Both the position numbers and the translations under genes were made by a program. A stretch of 64,000 nt of DNA from Metellina segmentata (lineage: Eukaryota > Arthropoda > Arachnida > Araneae > Tetragnathidae): the NCBI GenBank assembly GCA_947359465.1, contig OX375881.1, positions 72,439,914-72,503,913 of the forward strand, given 5' to 3'. Shown here piece by piece: positions 1 to 9,898 of the stretch. The notes under the pieces are model-generated. The model worked only from the letters and a program-made list of their open reading frames with translations, was not told where the DNA came from and ran no database searches. Position 1 is the first letter of the stretch. Each line of letters starts with the position of its first letter.

Positions 1-36
1 AAACGGAGAGTAACATAATTTTTATCACTAATTGCA

Positions 37-126
37 GCTTCGATAGCGCAGTAGGCAGCGCGTCAGTCTCATAATCCCTCGACACGAGTAATCTGAAGGT
101 CGTGAGTTCGATCCTCACTCGGGGCA
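37..126 (+). tRNA. tRNA-Met(CAT), copy 1
   Basis: Acceptor reads GCTTCGA, giving a U3-G70 wobble and an A7-U66 pair. Anticodon CAT, 17-nt intron, B box and TTTTCTTTT terminator are intact. Confidence 0.75.
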
Positions 127-386
127 GTTTTCTTTTGCTGATTATAGTTTAAGAACCGACTGGTTCGAACTTTTAACATTAAAAGTTTCACGCCCATCAC
201 ACAACTTTTCTTTTACACAATCGTTTATGAACAATGATTTAATTACTTAAAGTTTAACCGTATACACTGAGCTCAACTGGCGCAATTATAAGTTAAAGCA
301 TTTTACATAAATGAACATTGAAACTAACTATAATCGTTTTGTCTCGTATGAAAGGAAGCGTAATATAAATTTTATCACTAATTGGA

Positions 387-476
387 GCCTCGGTAGCGCA
401 GTAGGCAGCGCGTCAGTCTCACAATCCCTCGACACGAGTAATCTGAAGGTCGTGAGTTTGATCCTCACTCGGGGCA
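387..476 (+). pseudogene. tRNA-Met-derived copy 2, anticodon CAC
   Basis: The anticodon is CAC instead of CAT, and the T-loop is TTTGATC, losing the invariant C56 of the B box. Otherwise well paired. It could be a decayed Met copy; a functional tRNA-Val is unlikely because its body is still tRNA-Met. Confidence 0.6.
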
Positions 477-735
477 GTTTTCTTCTGCTGATTATAATTT
501 AAGAAACGACTGGTTTGAACTTTTAACATTAAAAGTTTGACGCAACTCACACAATTTTTTTTTACACAATCGTATATGAACCATGATTTAATTATTTAAA
601 GTTTAACCATATACCCTGAGCTCAACCTAAGCAATGAAAAGTTTAAGCTGTTTACTTAAATGAACATGGAAACTAATCATAATCGTTTTGTCTCCTATGA
701 AACGGAGCGTAACATAATTTTTTTCACTAATTGGA

Positions 736-824
736 GCCTCGGTAGCGCAGTAGGCAGCGCGTCAGTCTCATAATCCTCGACACGAGTAATCTGAAGGTCG
801 TGAGTTCGTACCTCACTCGGGGCA
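736..824 (+). pseudogene. tRNA-Met copy 3, altered T-loop
   Basis: Intron is 16 nt (one C short). T-loop TTCGTAC has lost A58, damaging the B box. Acceptor, D and anticodon arms are intact. Confidence 0.55.
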
Positions 825-1084
825 GTTTTCTTTTGCTGATTATAGTTTAAGAATCGACTGGTTCGAACTTTTAACATTAAAAGTTTCACGCCCATCACAC
901 AACTTTTCTTTTACACAATCGTTTATGAACAATGATCTAATTACTTAAAGTTTAACCGTATACACTGAGCTAAACTGGCGCAATTATAAGTTAAAGCATT
1001 TTACATAAATGAACATTGAAACTAACTATAATCGTTTTGTCTCGTATGAAAGGAAGCGTAATATAAATTTTATCACTAATTGGA

Positions 1085-1174
1085 GCCTCGGTAGCGCAGT
1101 AGGCAGCGCGTCAGTCTCATAATCCCTCGACACGAGTAATCTGAAGGTCGTGAGTTTGATCCTCACTCGGGGCA
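1085..1174 (+). pseudogene. tRNA-Met copy 4, B-box C56T
   Basis: Complete except for T-loop TTTGATC. This is the commonest single lesion in block A. Confidence 0.55.
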
Positions 1175-1432
1175 GTTTTCTTCTGCTGATTATAATTTAA
1201 GAAACGACTGGTTTGAACTTTTAACATTAAAAGTTTGACGCAACTCACAAATTTTTTTTTACACAATCGTTTATGAACAATGACTTAATTATTTAAAGTT
1301 TAACCATATACCCTGAGCTCAACCTAAGCAATGAAAAGTTTAAGCAGTTTACTTAAATAAACATGGAAACTAATCATAATCGTTTTGTCTCCTATGAAAC
1401 GGACCGTAACATAATTTGTATCACTAATTGAA

Positions 1433-1522
1433 GCCTCGGTAGCGCAGTAGAAAGCGCGTCAGTCTCATAATCACTCGTCACGAGTAATCTGAAGGTCGTG
1501 AGTTCGATCCTCACTCGGGGCA
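1433..1522 (+). tRNA. tRNA-Met(CAT), copy 5
   Basis: D-loop AGTAGAAA loses G19. Intron is the CACTCGTCACGAGT type with a 5-bp hairpin. T-arm intact. Terminator is displaced because GTTAT precedes the first TTTT. Confidence 0.6.
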
Positions 1523-1781
1523 GTTATCTTTTGCTGATTATAATTTAAGAACAGACTGGTTTGAAATTTAACATTAAAAGTTTCGCGCACATCACACAAC
1601 TTTTCTTTTACACAATCGTTTATGAACAATGATTTAATTACTTAAAGCTTAAAAGTATACACTGAGCTCAACTGGCGCAATTATAAGCTAAAGCATTTTA
1701 CTTAAATGAACATTGAAACTAACTATAATCGTTTTGTCTCGTATGAAAGGAAGCGTAATATAAATTTTATCACTAATTGGA

Positions 1782-1871
1782 GTCTCGGTAGCGCAGTAGG
1801 CAGCGCGTCAGTCTCATAATCCCTCGACACGAGTAATCTGAAGGTCGTGAGTTTGATCCTCACTCGGGGCA
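1782..1871 (+). pseudogene. tRNA-Met copy 6, B-box C56T
   Basis: Acceptor GTCTCGG (U2-G71 wobble) together with T-loop TTTGATC. Confidence 0.55.
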
Positions 1872-2130
1872 GTTTTCTTCTGCTGATTATAATTTAAGAA
1901 ACGACTGGTTTGAACTTTTAACATTAAAAGTTTGACGCAACTCACACAATTTTTTTTTACACAATCGTATATGAACCATGATTTAATTATTTAAAGTTTA
2001 ACCATATACCCTGAGCTCAACCTAAGCAATGAAAAGTTTAAGCTGTTTACTTAAATGAACATGGAAACTAATCATAATCGTTTTGTCTCCTATGAAACGG
2101 AGCGTAACATAATTTTTATCACTAATTGAA

Positions 2131-2220
2131 GCCTCGGTAGCGCAGTAGGAAGCGCGTTAGTCTCATAATCACTCGTCACGAGTAATCTAAAGGTCGTGAG
2201 TTCGATCCTCACTCGGGGCA
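2131..2220 (+). tRNA. tRNA-Met(CAT), copy 7, compensated anticodon stem
   Basis: C28 is T and G42 is A, so the stem pair C-G has become U-A. D-loop AGTAGGAA. T-arm and acceptor intact. The counterpart at 8762 has only the first change. Confidence 0.75.
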
Positions 2221-2479
2221 GTTATATTTTGCTGATTATAATTTAAGAACCGACTGGTTTGAAATTTAACATTAAAAGTTTCACGCACATCACACAAATT
2301 TTCTTTTACACAATCGTTTATGAACAATGATTTAATTACTTAAAGTTTAACCGTATACACTGAGCTCAACTGACGCAATGAAAAGTATAAGCAGTTTACA
2401 TAAATAAACATGGAAACTAATCATAATCGTTTTGTCTCCTATGAAACGGAGAGTAACATAATTTTTATTACTAATTGCA

Positions 2480-2569
2480 GCCTCGATAGCGCAGTAGGCA
2501 GCGCGTCAGTCTCATAATCCCTCGACACGAGTAATCTGAAGGTCGTGAGTTCGATCCTCACTCGGGGCA
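2480..2569 (+). tRNA. tRNA-Met(CAT), copy 8
   Basis: Only G7A relative to the reference copy, which improves the pair with U66. Both boxes and TTTTCTTTT terminator intact. Confidence 0.85.
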
Positions 2570-2829
2570 GTTTTCTTTTGCTGATTATAGTTTAAGAACC
2601 GACTGGTTCGAACTTTTAACATTAAAAGTTTCACGCCCATCACACAACTTTTCTTTTACACAATCGTTTATGAACAATGATTTAATTACTTAAAGTTTAA
2701 CCGTATACACTGAGCTCAACTGACGCAATGAAAAGTTTAAGCAGTTTACTTAAATGAACATGGAAACTAATCATAATCGTTTTGTCTCCTATGAAACGGA
2801 CCGTAACATAATTTGTATCACTAATTGCA

Positions 2830-2919
2830 GCCTCGGTAGCGCAGTAGGAAGCGCGTCAGTCTCATAATCACTCGTCACGAGTAATCTGAAGGTCGTGAGT
2901 TCGATCCTCACTCGGGGCA
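2830..2919 (+). tRNA. tRNA-Met(CAT), copy 9
   Basis: Only C20A in the D-loop; CACTCGTCACGAGT-type intron; full cloverleaf. Confidence 0.85.
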
Positions 2920-3177
2920 GTTATCTTTTGCTGATTATAATTTAAGAACCGACTGGTTTGAACTTTTAAAATTAAAAGTTTGACGCACATCACAAATTTT
3001 TTTTTACACAATCGTTTATGAACAATGACTTAATTATTTAAAGTTTAACCATATACCCTGAGCTCAACCTAAGCAATGAAAAGTTTAAGCAGTTTACTTA
3101 AATAAACATGGAAACTAATCATAATCGTTTTGTCTCCTATGAAACGGACCGTAACATAATTTGTATCACTAATTGAA

Positions 3178-3267
3178 GCCTCGGTAGCGCAGTAGAAAGC
3201 GCGTCAGTCTCATAATCACTCGTCACGAGTAATCTGAAGGTCGTGAGTTCGATCCTCACTCGGGGCA
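3178..3267 (+). tRNA. tRNA-Met(CAT), copy 10
   Basis: Same monomer type as copy 5: D-loop AGTAGAAA (G19 lost), otherwise intact. Confidence 0.6.
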
Positions 3268-3526
3268 GTTATCTTTTGCTGATTATAATTTAAGAACCGA
3301 CTGGTTTGAAATTTAACATTAAAAGTTTCGCGCACATCACACAACTTTTCTTTTACACAATCGTTTATGAACAATGATTTAATTACTTAAAGCTTAAAAG
3401 TATACACTGAGCTCAACTGGCGCAATTATAAGTTAAAGCATTTTACTTAAATGAACATTGAAACTAACTATAATCGTTTTGTCTCGTATGAAAGGAAGCG
3501 TAATATAAATTTTATCACTAATTGGA

Positions 3527-3616
3527 GTCTCGGTAGCGCAGTAGGCAGCGCGTCAGTCTCATAATCCCTCGACACGAGTAATCTGAAGGTCGTGAGTTCG
3601 ATCCTCACTCGGGGCA
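3527..3616 (+). tRNA. tRNA-Met(CAT), copy 11
   Basis: C2T gives a U-G wobble in the acceptor stem; everything else, including the B box, is intact. Confidence 0.75.
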
Positions 3617-3876
3617 GTTATCTTTTGCTGATTATAATTTAAGAACCGACTGGTTTGAACTTTTAAAATTAAAAGTTTGACGGGCACATCACAAATTTTT
3701 TTTTACACAATCGTTTATGAACAATGACTTAATTATTTAAAGTTTAACCATATACCCTGAGCTCAACCTAAGCAATGAAAAGTTTAAGCAGTTTACTTAA
3801 ATAAACATGGAAACTAATCATAATCGTTTTGTCTCCTATGAAACGGAGCGTAACATAATTTTTATCACTAATTGAA

Positions 3877-3966
3877 GCCTCGGTAGCGCAGTAGGAAGCG
3901 CGTTAGTCTCATAATCACTCGTCACGAGTAATCTGAAGGTCGTGATTTCGATCCTCACTCGGGGCA
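3877..3966 (+). pseudogene. tRNA-Met copy 12, T-stem G53T
   Basis: GTGAT replaces GTGAG, breaking the G53-C61 pair and the first base of the B box. C28T is tolerated as U-G. Confidence 0.55.
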
Positions 3967-4202
3967 GTTATATTTTGCTGATTATAATTTAAGAACCGAC
4001 TGGTTTGAAATTTAACATTAAAAGTTTCACGCACATCACACAACTTTTCTTTTACAAAATCGTTTATGAACAATGATTTAATTACTTAAAGTTTAACCGT
4101 ATACACTGAGCTCAACTGACGCAATGAAAAGTATAAGCAGTTTACATAAATAAACATGGAAACTAATCATAATCGTTTTGTCTCCTATGAAACGGAGAGT
4201 AA

Positions 4203-4213
4203 CATAATTTTTA
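4203..4213 (+). promoter_or_regulatory. TATA-like upstream stretch (representative)
   Basis: CATAATTTTTA lies 13-23 bp before the tRNA at 4226. Equivalent CATAATTT, AATATAAATTTTA or AATATAATTTTTA stretches precede nearly every copy. Arthropod tRNA genes often use upstream TATA-like elements for pol III; here that role is inferred only. Confidence 0.35.
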
Positions 4214-4232
4214 TCACTAATTGCAGCCTCGG

Positions 4233-4244
4233 TAGCGCAGTAGG
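4233..4244 (+). promoter_or_regulatory. Pol III A box (representative)
   Basis: TAGCGCAGTAGG in the D-arm fits the tRNA A-box consensus TRGYNNARNNGG. It is present in most copies, and its equivalent is deleted at 49357 and 60816. Confidence 0.8.
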
Positions 4245-4294
4245 CAGCGCGTCAGTCTCATAATCCCTCGACACGAGTAATCTGAAGGTCGTGA

Positions 4295-4303
4295 GTTCGA
4301 TCC
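4295..4303 (+). promoter_or_regulatory. Pol III B box (representative)
   Basis: GTTCGATCC in the T-arm fits GWTCRANNC. The mutant forms GTTTGATCC, GTTCGTACC and GTTATATCC mark recurrent inactive monomer families. Confidence 0.85.
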
Positions 4304-4316
4304 TCACTCGGGGCAG

Positions 4317-4325
4317 TTTTCTTTT
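4317..4325 (+). terminator. Pol III terminator (representative)
   Basis: TTTTCTTTT starts two bases after the discriminator. Many copies share it. Others read TTATCTTTT or TTATATTTT, so that the first T4 is several bases further on. Confidence 0.85.
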
Positions 4326-4356
4326 GCTGATTATAGTTTAAGAACCGACTGGTTCG

Positions 4357-4376
4357 AACTTTTAACATTAAAAGTT
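4357..4376 (+). repeat. Spacer inverted repeat (representative)
   Basis: AACTTTTAACATTAAAAGTT is a 9-bp perfect inverted repeat with a CA loop, about 40 bp downstream of the tRNA. It recurs in most monomers; one monomer family has a shortened left arm (GAAATTTAAC). Role unknown. Confidence 0.7.
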
Positions 4377-4575
4377 TCACGCCCATCACACAACTTTTCT
4401 TTTACACAATCGTTTATGAACAATGATTTAATTACTTAAAGTTTAACCGTATACACTGAGCTCAACTGACGCAATGAAAAGTTTAAGCAGTTTACTTAAA
4501 TGAACATGGAAACTAATCATAATCGTTTTGTCTCTTATGAAACGGAGCGTAACATAATTTGTATCACTAATAGCA

Positions 4576-4665
4576 GCCTCGGTAGCGCAGTAGGAAGTGC
4601 GTCAGTCTCATAATAACTCGTCACGAGTAATCTGAAAGTCGGGAGTTCGATTCTCGCTAGGGGCA
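4576..4665 (+). pseudogene. tRNA-Met copy 14, diverged
   Basis: D-stem GTGC, T-arm GGGAG/CTCGC with a mismatch, and acceptor 3' strand TAGGGGC with a G6/A67 mismatch. Intron begins ATAACTCG. Confidence 0.55.
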
Positions 4666-4924
4666 GTTATCTTTTGCTGATTATAATTTAAGAACCGACT
4701 GGTTTGAAATTTAACATTAAAAGTTTCGCGCACATCACACAAATTTTCTTTTACACAATCATTTATGAACAATGATTTAATTACTTAAAGTTTAACCGTA
4801 TACACTGAGCTCAACTGGCGCAATTATAAGTTAAAGCATTTTACATAAATGAACATTGAAACTAACTATAATCGTTTTGTCTCGTATGAAAGGAAGCGTA
4901 ATATAAATTTTATCACTAATTGGA

Positions 4925-5014
4925 GCCTCGGTAGCGCAGTAGGCAGCGCGTCAGTCTCATAATCCCTCGACACGAGTAATCTGAAGGTCGTGAGTTTGAT
5001 CCTCACTCGGGGCA
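4925..5014 (+). pseudogene. tRNA-Met copy 15, B-box C56T
   Basis: T-loop TTTGATC; otherwise as the reference copy. Confidence 0.55.
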
Positions 5015-5273
5015 GTTTTCTTCTGCTGATTATAATTTAAGAAACGACTGGTTTGAACTTTTAACATTAAAAGTTTGACGCAACTCACACAATTTTTTTT
5101 TACACAATCGTATATGAACCATGATTTAATTATTTAAAGTTTAACCATATACCCTGAGCTCAACCTAAGCAATGAAAAGTTTAAGCTGTTTACTTAAATG
5201 AACATGGAACCTAATCATAATCGTTTTGTCTCCTATGAAACGGAGCGTAACATAATTTGTATCACTAATTGCA

Positions 5274-5363
5274 GCCTCGGTAGCGCAGTAGGAAGCGCGT
5301 CAGTCTCATAATCACTCGTCACGAGTAGTCTGAAGGTCGTGAGTTCGATCCTCATTCGGGGCA
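5274..5363 (+). tRNA. tRNA-Met(CAT), copy 16
   Basis: C20A, A38G next to the 3' splice junction, and C65T giving a G-U pair. Plausibly functional. Confidence 0.65.
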
Positions 5364-5621
5364 GTTATCTTTTGCTGATTATAATTTAAGAACCGACTGG
5401 TTTGAACTTTTAAAATTAAAAGTTTGACGCACATCACAAATTTTTTTTTACACAATCGTTTATGAACAATGACTTAATTATTTAAAGTTTAACCATATAC
5501 CCTGAGCTCAACCTAAGCAATGAAAAGTTTAAGCAGTTTACTTAAATAAACATGGAAACTAATCATAATCGTTTTGTCTCCTATGAAACGGACCGTAACA
5601 TAATTTGTATCACTAATTGAA

Positions 5622-5711
5622 GCCTCGGTAGCGCAGTAGAAAGCGCGTCAGTCTCATAATCACTCGTCACGAGTAATCTGAAGGTCGTGAGTTCGATCCT
5701 CACTCGGGGCA
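5622..5711 (+). tRNA. tRNA-Met(CAT), copy 17
   Basis: Copy-5 type: G19 lost in the D-loop, other arms intact. Confidence 0.6.
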
Positions 5712-5970
5712 GTTATCTTTTGCTGATTATAATTTAAGAACCGACTGGTTTGAAATTTAACATTAAAAGTTTCGCGCACATCACACAACTTTTCTTTTAC
5801 ACAATCGTTTATGAACAATGATTTAATTACTTAAAGCTTAAAAGTATACACTGAGCTCAACTGGCGCAATTATAAGTTAAAGCATTTTACTTAAATGAAC
5901 ATTGAAACTAACTATAATCGTTTTGTCTCGTATGAAAGGAAGCGTAATATAAATTTTATCACTAATTGGA

Positions 5971-6060
5971 GTCTCGGTAGCGCAGTAGGCAGCGCGTCAG
6001 TCTCATAATCCCTCGACACGAGTAATCTGAAGGTCGTGAGTTCGATCCTTACTCGGGGCA
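5971..6060 (+). tRNA. tRNA-Met(CAT), copy 18
   Basis: C2T wobble and CTTAC in the T-stem (G51-U63 wobble). The counterpart at 12602 has the normal CTCAC. Confidence 0.65.
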
Positions 6061-6318
6061 GTTATCTTTTGCTGATTATAATTTAAGAACCGACTGGTTT
6101 GAACTTTTAGAATTAAAAGTTTGACGCACATCACAAATTTTTTTTTACACAATCGTTTATGAACAATGACTTAATTATTTAAAGTTTAACCATATACCCT
6201 GAGCTCAACCTAAGCAATGATAAGTTTAAGCAGTTTACTTAAATAAACATGGAAACTAATCATAATCGTTTTGTCTCCTATGAAACGGAGCGTAACATAA
6301 TTTTTATCACTAATTGAA

Positions 6319-6408
6319 GCCTCGGTAGCGCAGTAGGAAGCGCGTTAGTCTCATAATCACTCGTCACGAGTAATCTGAAGGTCGTGAGTTCGATCCTCAC
6401 TCGGGGCA
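6319..6408 (+). tRNA. tRNA-Met(CAT), copy 19
   Basis: C20A and C28T (U-G wobble with G42); T-arm intact. Last monomer of the first 19-mer unit. Confidence 0.7.
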
Positions 6409-6667
6409 GTTATATTTTGCTGATTATAATTTAAGAACCGACTGGTTTGAAATTTAACATTAAAAGTTTCACGCACATCACACAAATTTTCTTTTACACA
6501 ATCGTTTATGAACAATGATTTAATTACTTAAAGTTTAACCGTATACACTGAGCTCAACTGACGCAATGAAAAGTATAAGCAGTTTACATAAATAAACATG
6601 GAAACTAATCATAATCGTTTTGTCTCCTATGAAACGGAGAGTAACATAATTTTTATCACTAATTGCA

Positions 6668-6757
6668 GCTTCGATAGCGCAGTAGGCAGCGCGTCAGTCT
6701 CATAATCCCTCGACACGAGTAATCTGAAGGTCGTGAGTTCGATCCTCACTCGGGGCA
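6668..6757 (+). tRNA. tRNA-Met(CAT), copy 20
   Basis: Counterpart of copy 1: GCTTCGA acceptor, intact boxes. Confidence 0.75.
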
Positions 6758-7017
6758 GTTTTCTTTTGCTGATTATAGTTTAAGAACCGACTGGTTCGAA
6801 CTTTTAACATTAAAAGTTTCACGCCCATCACACAACTTTTCTTTTACACAATCGTTTATGAACAATGATTTAATTACTTAAAGTTTAACCGTATACACTG
6901 AGCTCAACTGGCGCAATTATAAGTTAAAGCATTTTACATAAATGAACATTGAAACTAACTATAATCGTTTTGTCTCGTATGAAAGGAAGCGTAATATAAA
7001 TTTTATCACTAATTGGA

Positions 7018-7107
7018 GCCTCGGTAGCGCAGTAGGCAGCGCGTCAGTCTCACAATCCCTCGACACGAGTAATCTGAAGGTCGTGAGTTTGATCCTCACT
7101 CGGGGCA
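7018..7107 (+). pseudogene. tRNA-Met-derived copy 21, anticodon CAC
   Basis: Counterpart of copy 2, with CAC anticodon and TTTGATC T-loop. Confidence 0.6.
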
Positions 7108-7366
7108 GTTTTCTTCTGCTGATTATAATTTAAGAAACGACTGGTTTGAACTTTTAACATTAAAAGTTTGACGCAACTCACACAATTTTTTTTTACACAA
7201 TCGTATATGAACCATGATTTAATTATTTAAAGTTTAACCATATACCCTGAGCTCAACCTAAGCAATGAAAAGTTTAAGCTGTTTACTTAAATGAACATGG
7301 AAACTAATCATAATCGTTTTGTCTCCTATGAAACGGAGCGTAACATAATTTTTATCACTAATTGGA

Positions 7367-7455
7367 GCCTCGGTAGCGCAGTAGGCAGCGCGTCAGTCTC
7401 ATAATCCTCGACACGAGTAATCTGAAGGTCGTGAGTTCGTACCTCACTCGGGGCA
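7367..7455 (+). pseudogene. tRNA-Met copy 22, altered T-loop
   Basis: Counterpart of copy 3: 16-nt intron and TTCGTAC T-loop. Confidence 0.55.
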
Positions 7456-7715
7456 GTTTTCTTTTGCTGATTATAGTTTAAGAATCGACTGGTTCGAACT
7501 TTTAACATTAAAAGTTTCACGCCCATCACACAACTTTTCTTTTACACAATCGTTTATGAACAATGATCTAATTACTTAAAGTTTAACCGTATACACTGAG
7601 CTAAACTGGCGCAATTATAAGTTAAAGCATTTTACATAAATGAACATTGAAACTAACTATAATCGTTTTGTCTCGTATGAAAGGAAGCGTAATATAAATT
7701 TTATCACTAATTGGA

Positions 7716-7805
7716 GCCTCGGTAGCGCAGTAGGCAGCGCGTCAGTCTCATAATCCCTCGACACGAGTAATCTGAAGGTCGTGAGTTTGATCCTCACTCG
7801 GGGCA
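7716..7805 (+). pseudogene. tRNA-Met copy 23, B-box C56T
   Basis: Counterpart of copy 4. Confidence 0.55.
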
Positions 7806-8063
7806 GTTTTCTTCTGCTGATTATAATTTAAGAAACGACTGGTTTGAACTTTTAACATTAAAAGTTTGACGCAACTCACAAATTTTTTTTTACACAATCG
7901 TTTATGAACAATGACTTAATTATTTAAAGTTTAACCATATACCCTGAGCTCAACCTAAGCAATGAAAAGTTTAAGCAGTTTACTTAAATAAACATGGAAA
8001 CTAATCATAATCGTTTTGTCTCCTATGAAACGGACCGTAACATAATTTGTATCACTAATTGAA

Positions 8064-8153
8064 GCCTCGGTAGCGCAGTAGAAAGCGCGTCAGTCTCATA
8101 ATCACTCGTCACGAGTAATCTGAAGGTCGTGAGTTCGATCCTCACTCGGGGCA
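8064..8153 (+). tRNA. tRNA-Met(CAT), copy 24
   Basis: Counterpart of copy 5; G19 lost. Confidence 0.6.
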
Positions 8154-8412
8154 GTTATCTTTTGCTGATTATAATTTAAGAACCGACTGGTTTGAAATTT
8201 AACATTAAAAGTTTCGCGCACATCACACAACTTTTCTTTTACACAATCGTTTATGAACAATGATTTAATTACTTAAAGCTTAAAAGTATACACTGAGCTC
8301 AACTGGCGCAATTATAAGCTAAAGCATTTTACTTAAATGAACATTGAAACTAACTATAATCGTTTTGTCTCGTATGAAAGGAAGCGTAATATAAATTTTA
8401 TCACTAATTGGA

Positions 8413-8502
8413 GTCTCGGTAGCGCAGTAGGCAGCGCGTCAGTCTCATAATCCCTCGACACGAGTAATCTGAAGGTCGTGAGTTTGATCCTCACTCGGGG
8501 CA
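8413..8502 (+). pseudogene. tRNA-Met copy 25, B-box C56T
   Basis: Counterpart of copy 6; acceptor GTCTCGG. Confidence 0.55.
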
Positions 8503-8761
8503 GTTTTCTTCTGCTGATTATAATTTAAGAAACGACTGGTTTGAACTTTTAACATTAAAAGTTTGACGCAACTCACACAATTTTTTTTTACACAATCGTA
8601 TATGAACCATGATTTAATTATTTAAAGTTTAACCATATACCCTGAGCTCAACCTAAGCAATGAAAAGTTTAAGCTGTTTACTTAAATGAACATGGAAACT
8701 AATCATAATCGTTTTGTCTCCTATGAAACGGAGCGTAACATAATTTTTATCACTAATTGAA

Positions 8762-8851
8762 GCCTCGGTAGCGCAGTAGGAAGCGCGTTAGTCTCATAAT
8801 CACTCGTCACGAGTAATCTGAAGGTCGTGAGTTCGATCCTCACTCGGGGCA
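8762..8851 (+). tRNA. tRNA-Met(CAT), copy 26
   Basis: Counterpart of copy 7 but with G42 kept, so position 28-42 is a U-G wobble instead of U-A. Confidence 0.7.
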
Positions 8852-9110
8852 GTTATATTTTGCTGATTATAATTTAAGAACCGACTGGTTTGAAATTTAA
8901 CATTAAAAGTTTCACGCACATCACACAAATTTTCTTTTACACAATCGTTTATGAACAATGATTTAATTACTTAAAGTTTAACCGTATACACTGAGCTCAA
9001 CTGACGCAATGAAAAGTATAAGCAGTTTACATAAATAAACATGGAAACTAATCATAATCGTTTTGTCTCCTATGAAACGGAGAGTAACATAATTTTTATT
9101 ACTAATTGCA

Positions 9111-9200
9111 GCCTCGATAGCGCAGTAGGCAGCGCGTCAGTCTCATAATCCCTCGACACGAGTAATCTGAAGGTCGTGAGTTCGATCCTCACTCGGGGCA
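9111..9200 (+). tRNA. tRNA-Met(CAT), copy 27
   Basis: Counterpart of copy 8; only G7A, full structure and terminator. Confidence 0.85.
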
Positions 9201-9460
9201 GTTTTCTTTTGCTGATTATAGTTTAAGAACCGACTGGTTCGAACTTTTAACATTAAAAGTTTCACGCCCATCACACAACTTTTCTTTTACACAATCGTTT
9301 ATGAACAATGATCTAATTACTTAAAGTTTAACCGTATACACTGAGCTCAACTGACGCAATGAAAAGTTTAAGCAGTTTACTTAAATGAACATGGAAACTA
9401 ATCATAATCGTTTTGTCTCCTATGAAACGGACCGTAACATAATTTGTATCACTAATTGCA

Positions 9461-9550
9461 GCCTCGGTAGCGCAGTAGGAAGCGCGTCAGTCTCATAATC
9501 ACTCGTCACGAGTAATCTGAAGGTCGTGAGTTCGATCCTCACTCGGGGCA
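9461..9550 (+). tRNA. tRNA-Met(CAT), copy 28
   Basis: Counterpart of copy 9; only C20A. Confidence 0.85.
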
Positions 9551-9808
9551 GTTATCTTTTGCTGATTATAATTTAAGAACCGACTGGTTTGAACTTTTAA
9601 AATTAAAAGTTTGACGCACATCACAAATTTTTTTTTACACAATCGTTTATGAACAATGACTTAATTATTTAAAGTTTAACCATATACCCTGAGCTCAACC
9701 TAAGCAATGAAAAGTTTAAGCAGTTTACTTAAATAAACATGGAAACTAATCATAATCGTTTTGTCTCCTATGAAACGGACCGTAACATAATTTGTATCAC
9801 TAATTGAA

Positions 9809-9898
9809 GCCTCGGTAGCGCAGTAGAAAGCGCGTCAGTCTCATAATCACTCGTCACGAGTAATCTGAAGGTCGTGAGTTCGATCCTCACTCGGGGCA
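9809..9898 (+). tRNA. tRNA-Met(CAT), copy 29
   Basis: Counterpart of copy 10; G19 lost. Confidence 0.6.

Larger units (their letters stand above)
4226..4315 (+). tRNA. tRNA-Met(CAT) with intron, copy 13 (reference copy)
   Basis: Elongator methionine tRNA. Acceptor GCCTCGG pairs with TCGGGGC, D-stem GCGC/GCGC encloses loop AGTAGGCA, anticodon stem TCAGT/TCTGA carries loop CTCATAA, and T-stem GTGAG/CTCAC encloses TTCGATC. The discriminator is A and CCA is not encoded. A 17-nt insert sits between bases 37 and 38, the standard eukaryotic intron site. It contains a CTCG-ACA-CGAG hairpin and ends GTA, so a G at intron position -3 can pair with C32, as expected for eukaryotic tRNA introns. With the insert removed, the 73-nt body matches animal elongator tRNA-Met almost base for base. 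It is not an initiator, which would begin AGC and lack TTCG. Confidence 0.95.
1..6631 (+). repeat. 19-monomer higher-order repeat, copy 1
   Basis: Sequence from base 1 recurs at 6632 and again at 13263, an exact 6631-bp step both times. The unit holds tRNA copies 1-19. Inside it smaller duplications show: copies 5, 10 and 17 are one monomer type, 6, 11 and 18 another, 9 and 16 a third. Copies 1 and 2 of the unit differ by few substitutions, far fewer than neighbouring monomers differ from each other. Confidence 0.95.

Noticed and set aside
387..476. Genuine tRNA-Val(CAC) gene
   Set aside because: Body and intron are tRNA-Met and the B box is damaged; a single T-to-C change at base 36 explains the anticodon.
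311..502. Recurring 63-72 codon open frames through the monomers (also 6942, 13573, 20906, 24398, 25475, 57580)
   Set aside because: They are read straight through the tRNA and its flanks, open only where CAT-TAA changes remove a stop, and show no protein-like conservation beyond the repeat itself.
695..898. Minus-strand open frames across tRNA copies (also 7326, 16035, 18131, 35315, 37360, 48902, 60361)
   Set aside because: Antisense of the tRNA body; they exist only in copies with a deletion or frame change.
4226..4315. Initiator tRNA-Met
   Set aside because: Acceptor begins GCC and the T-loop is TTCGATC; animal initiators begin AGC and have an A-rich T-loop.
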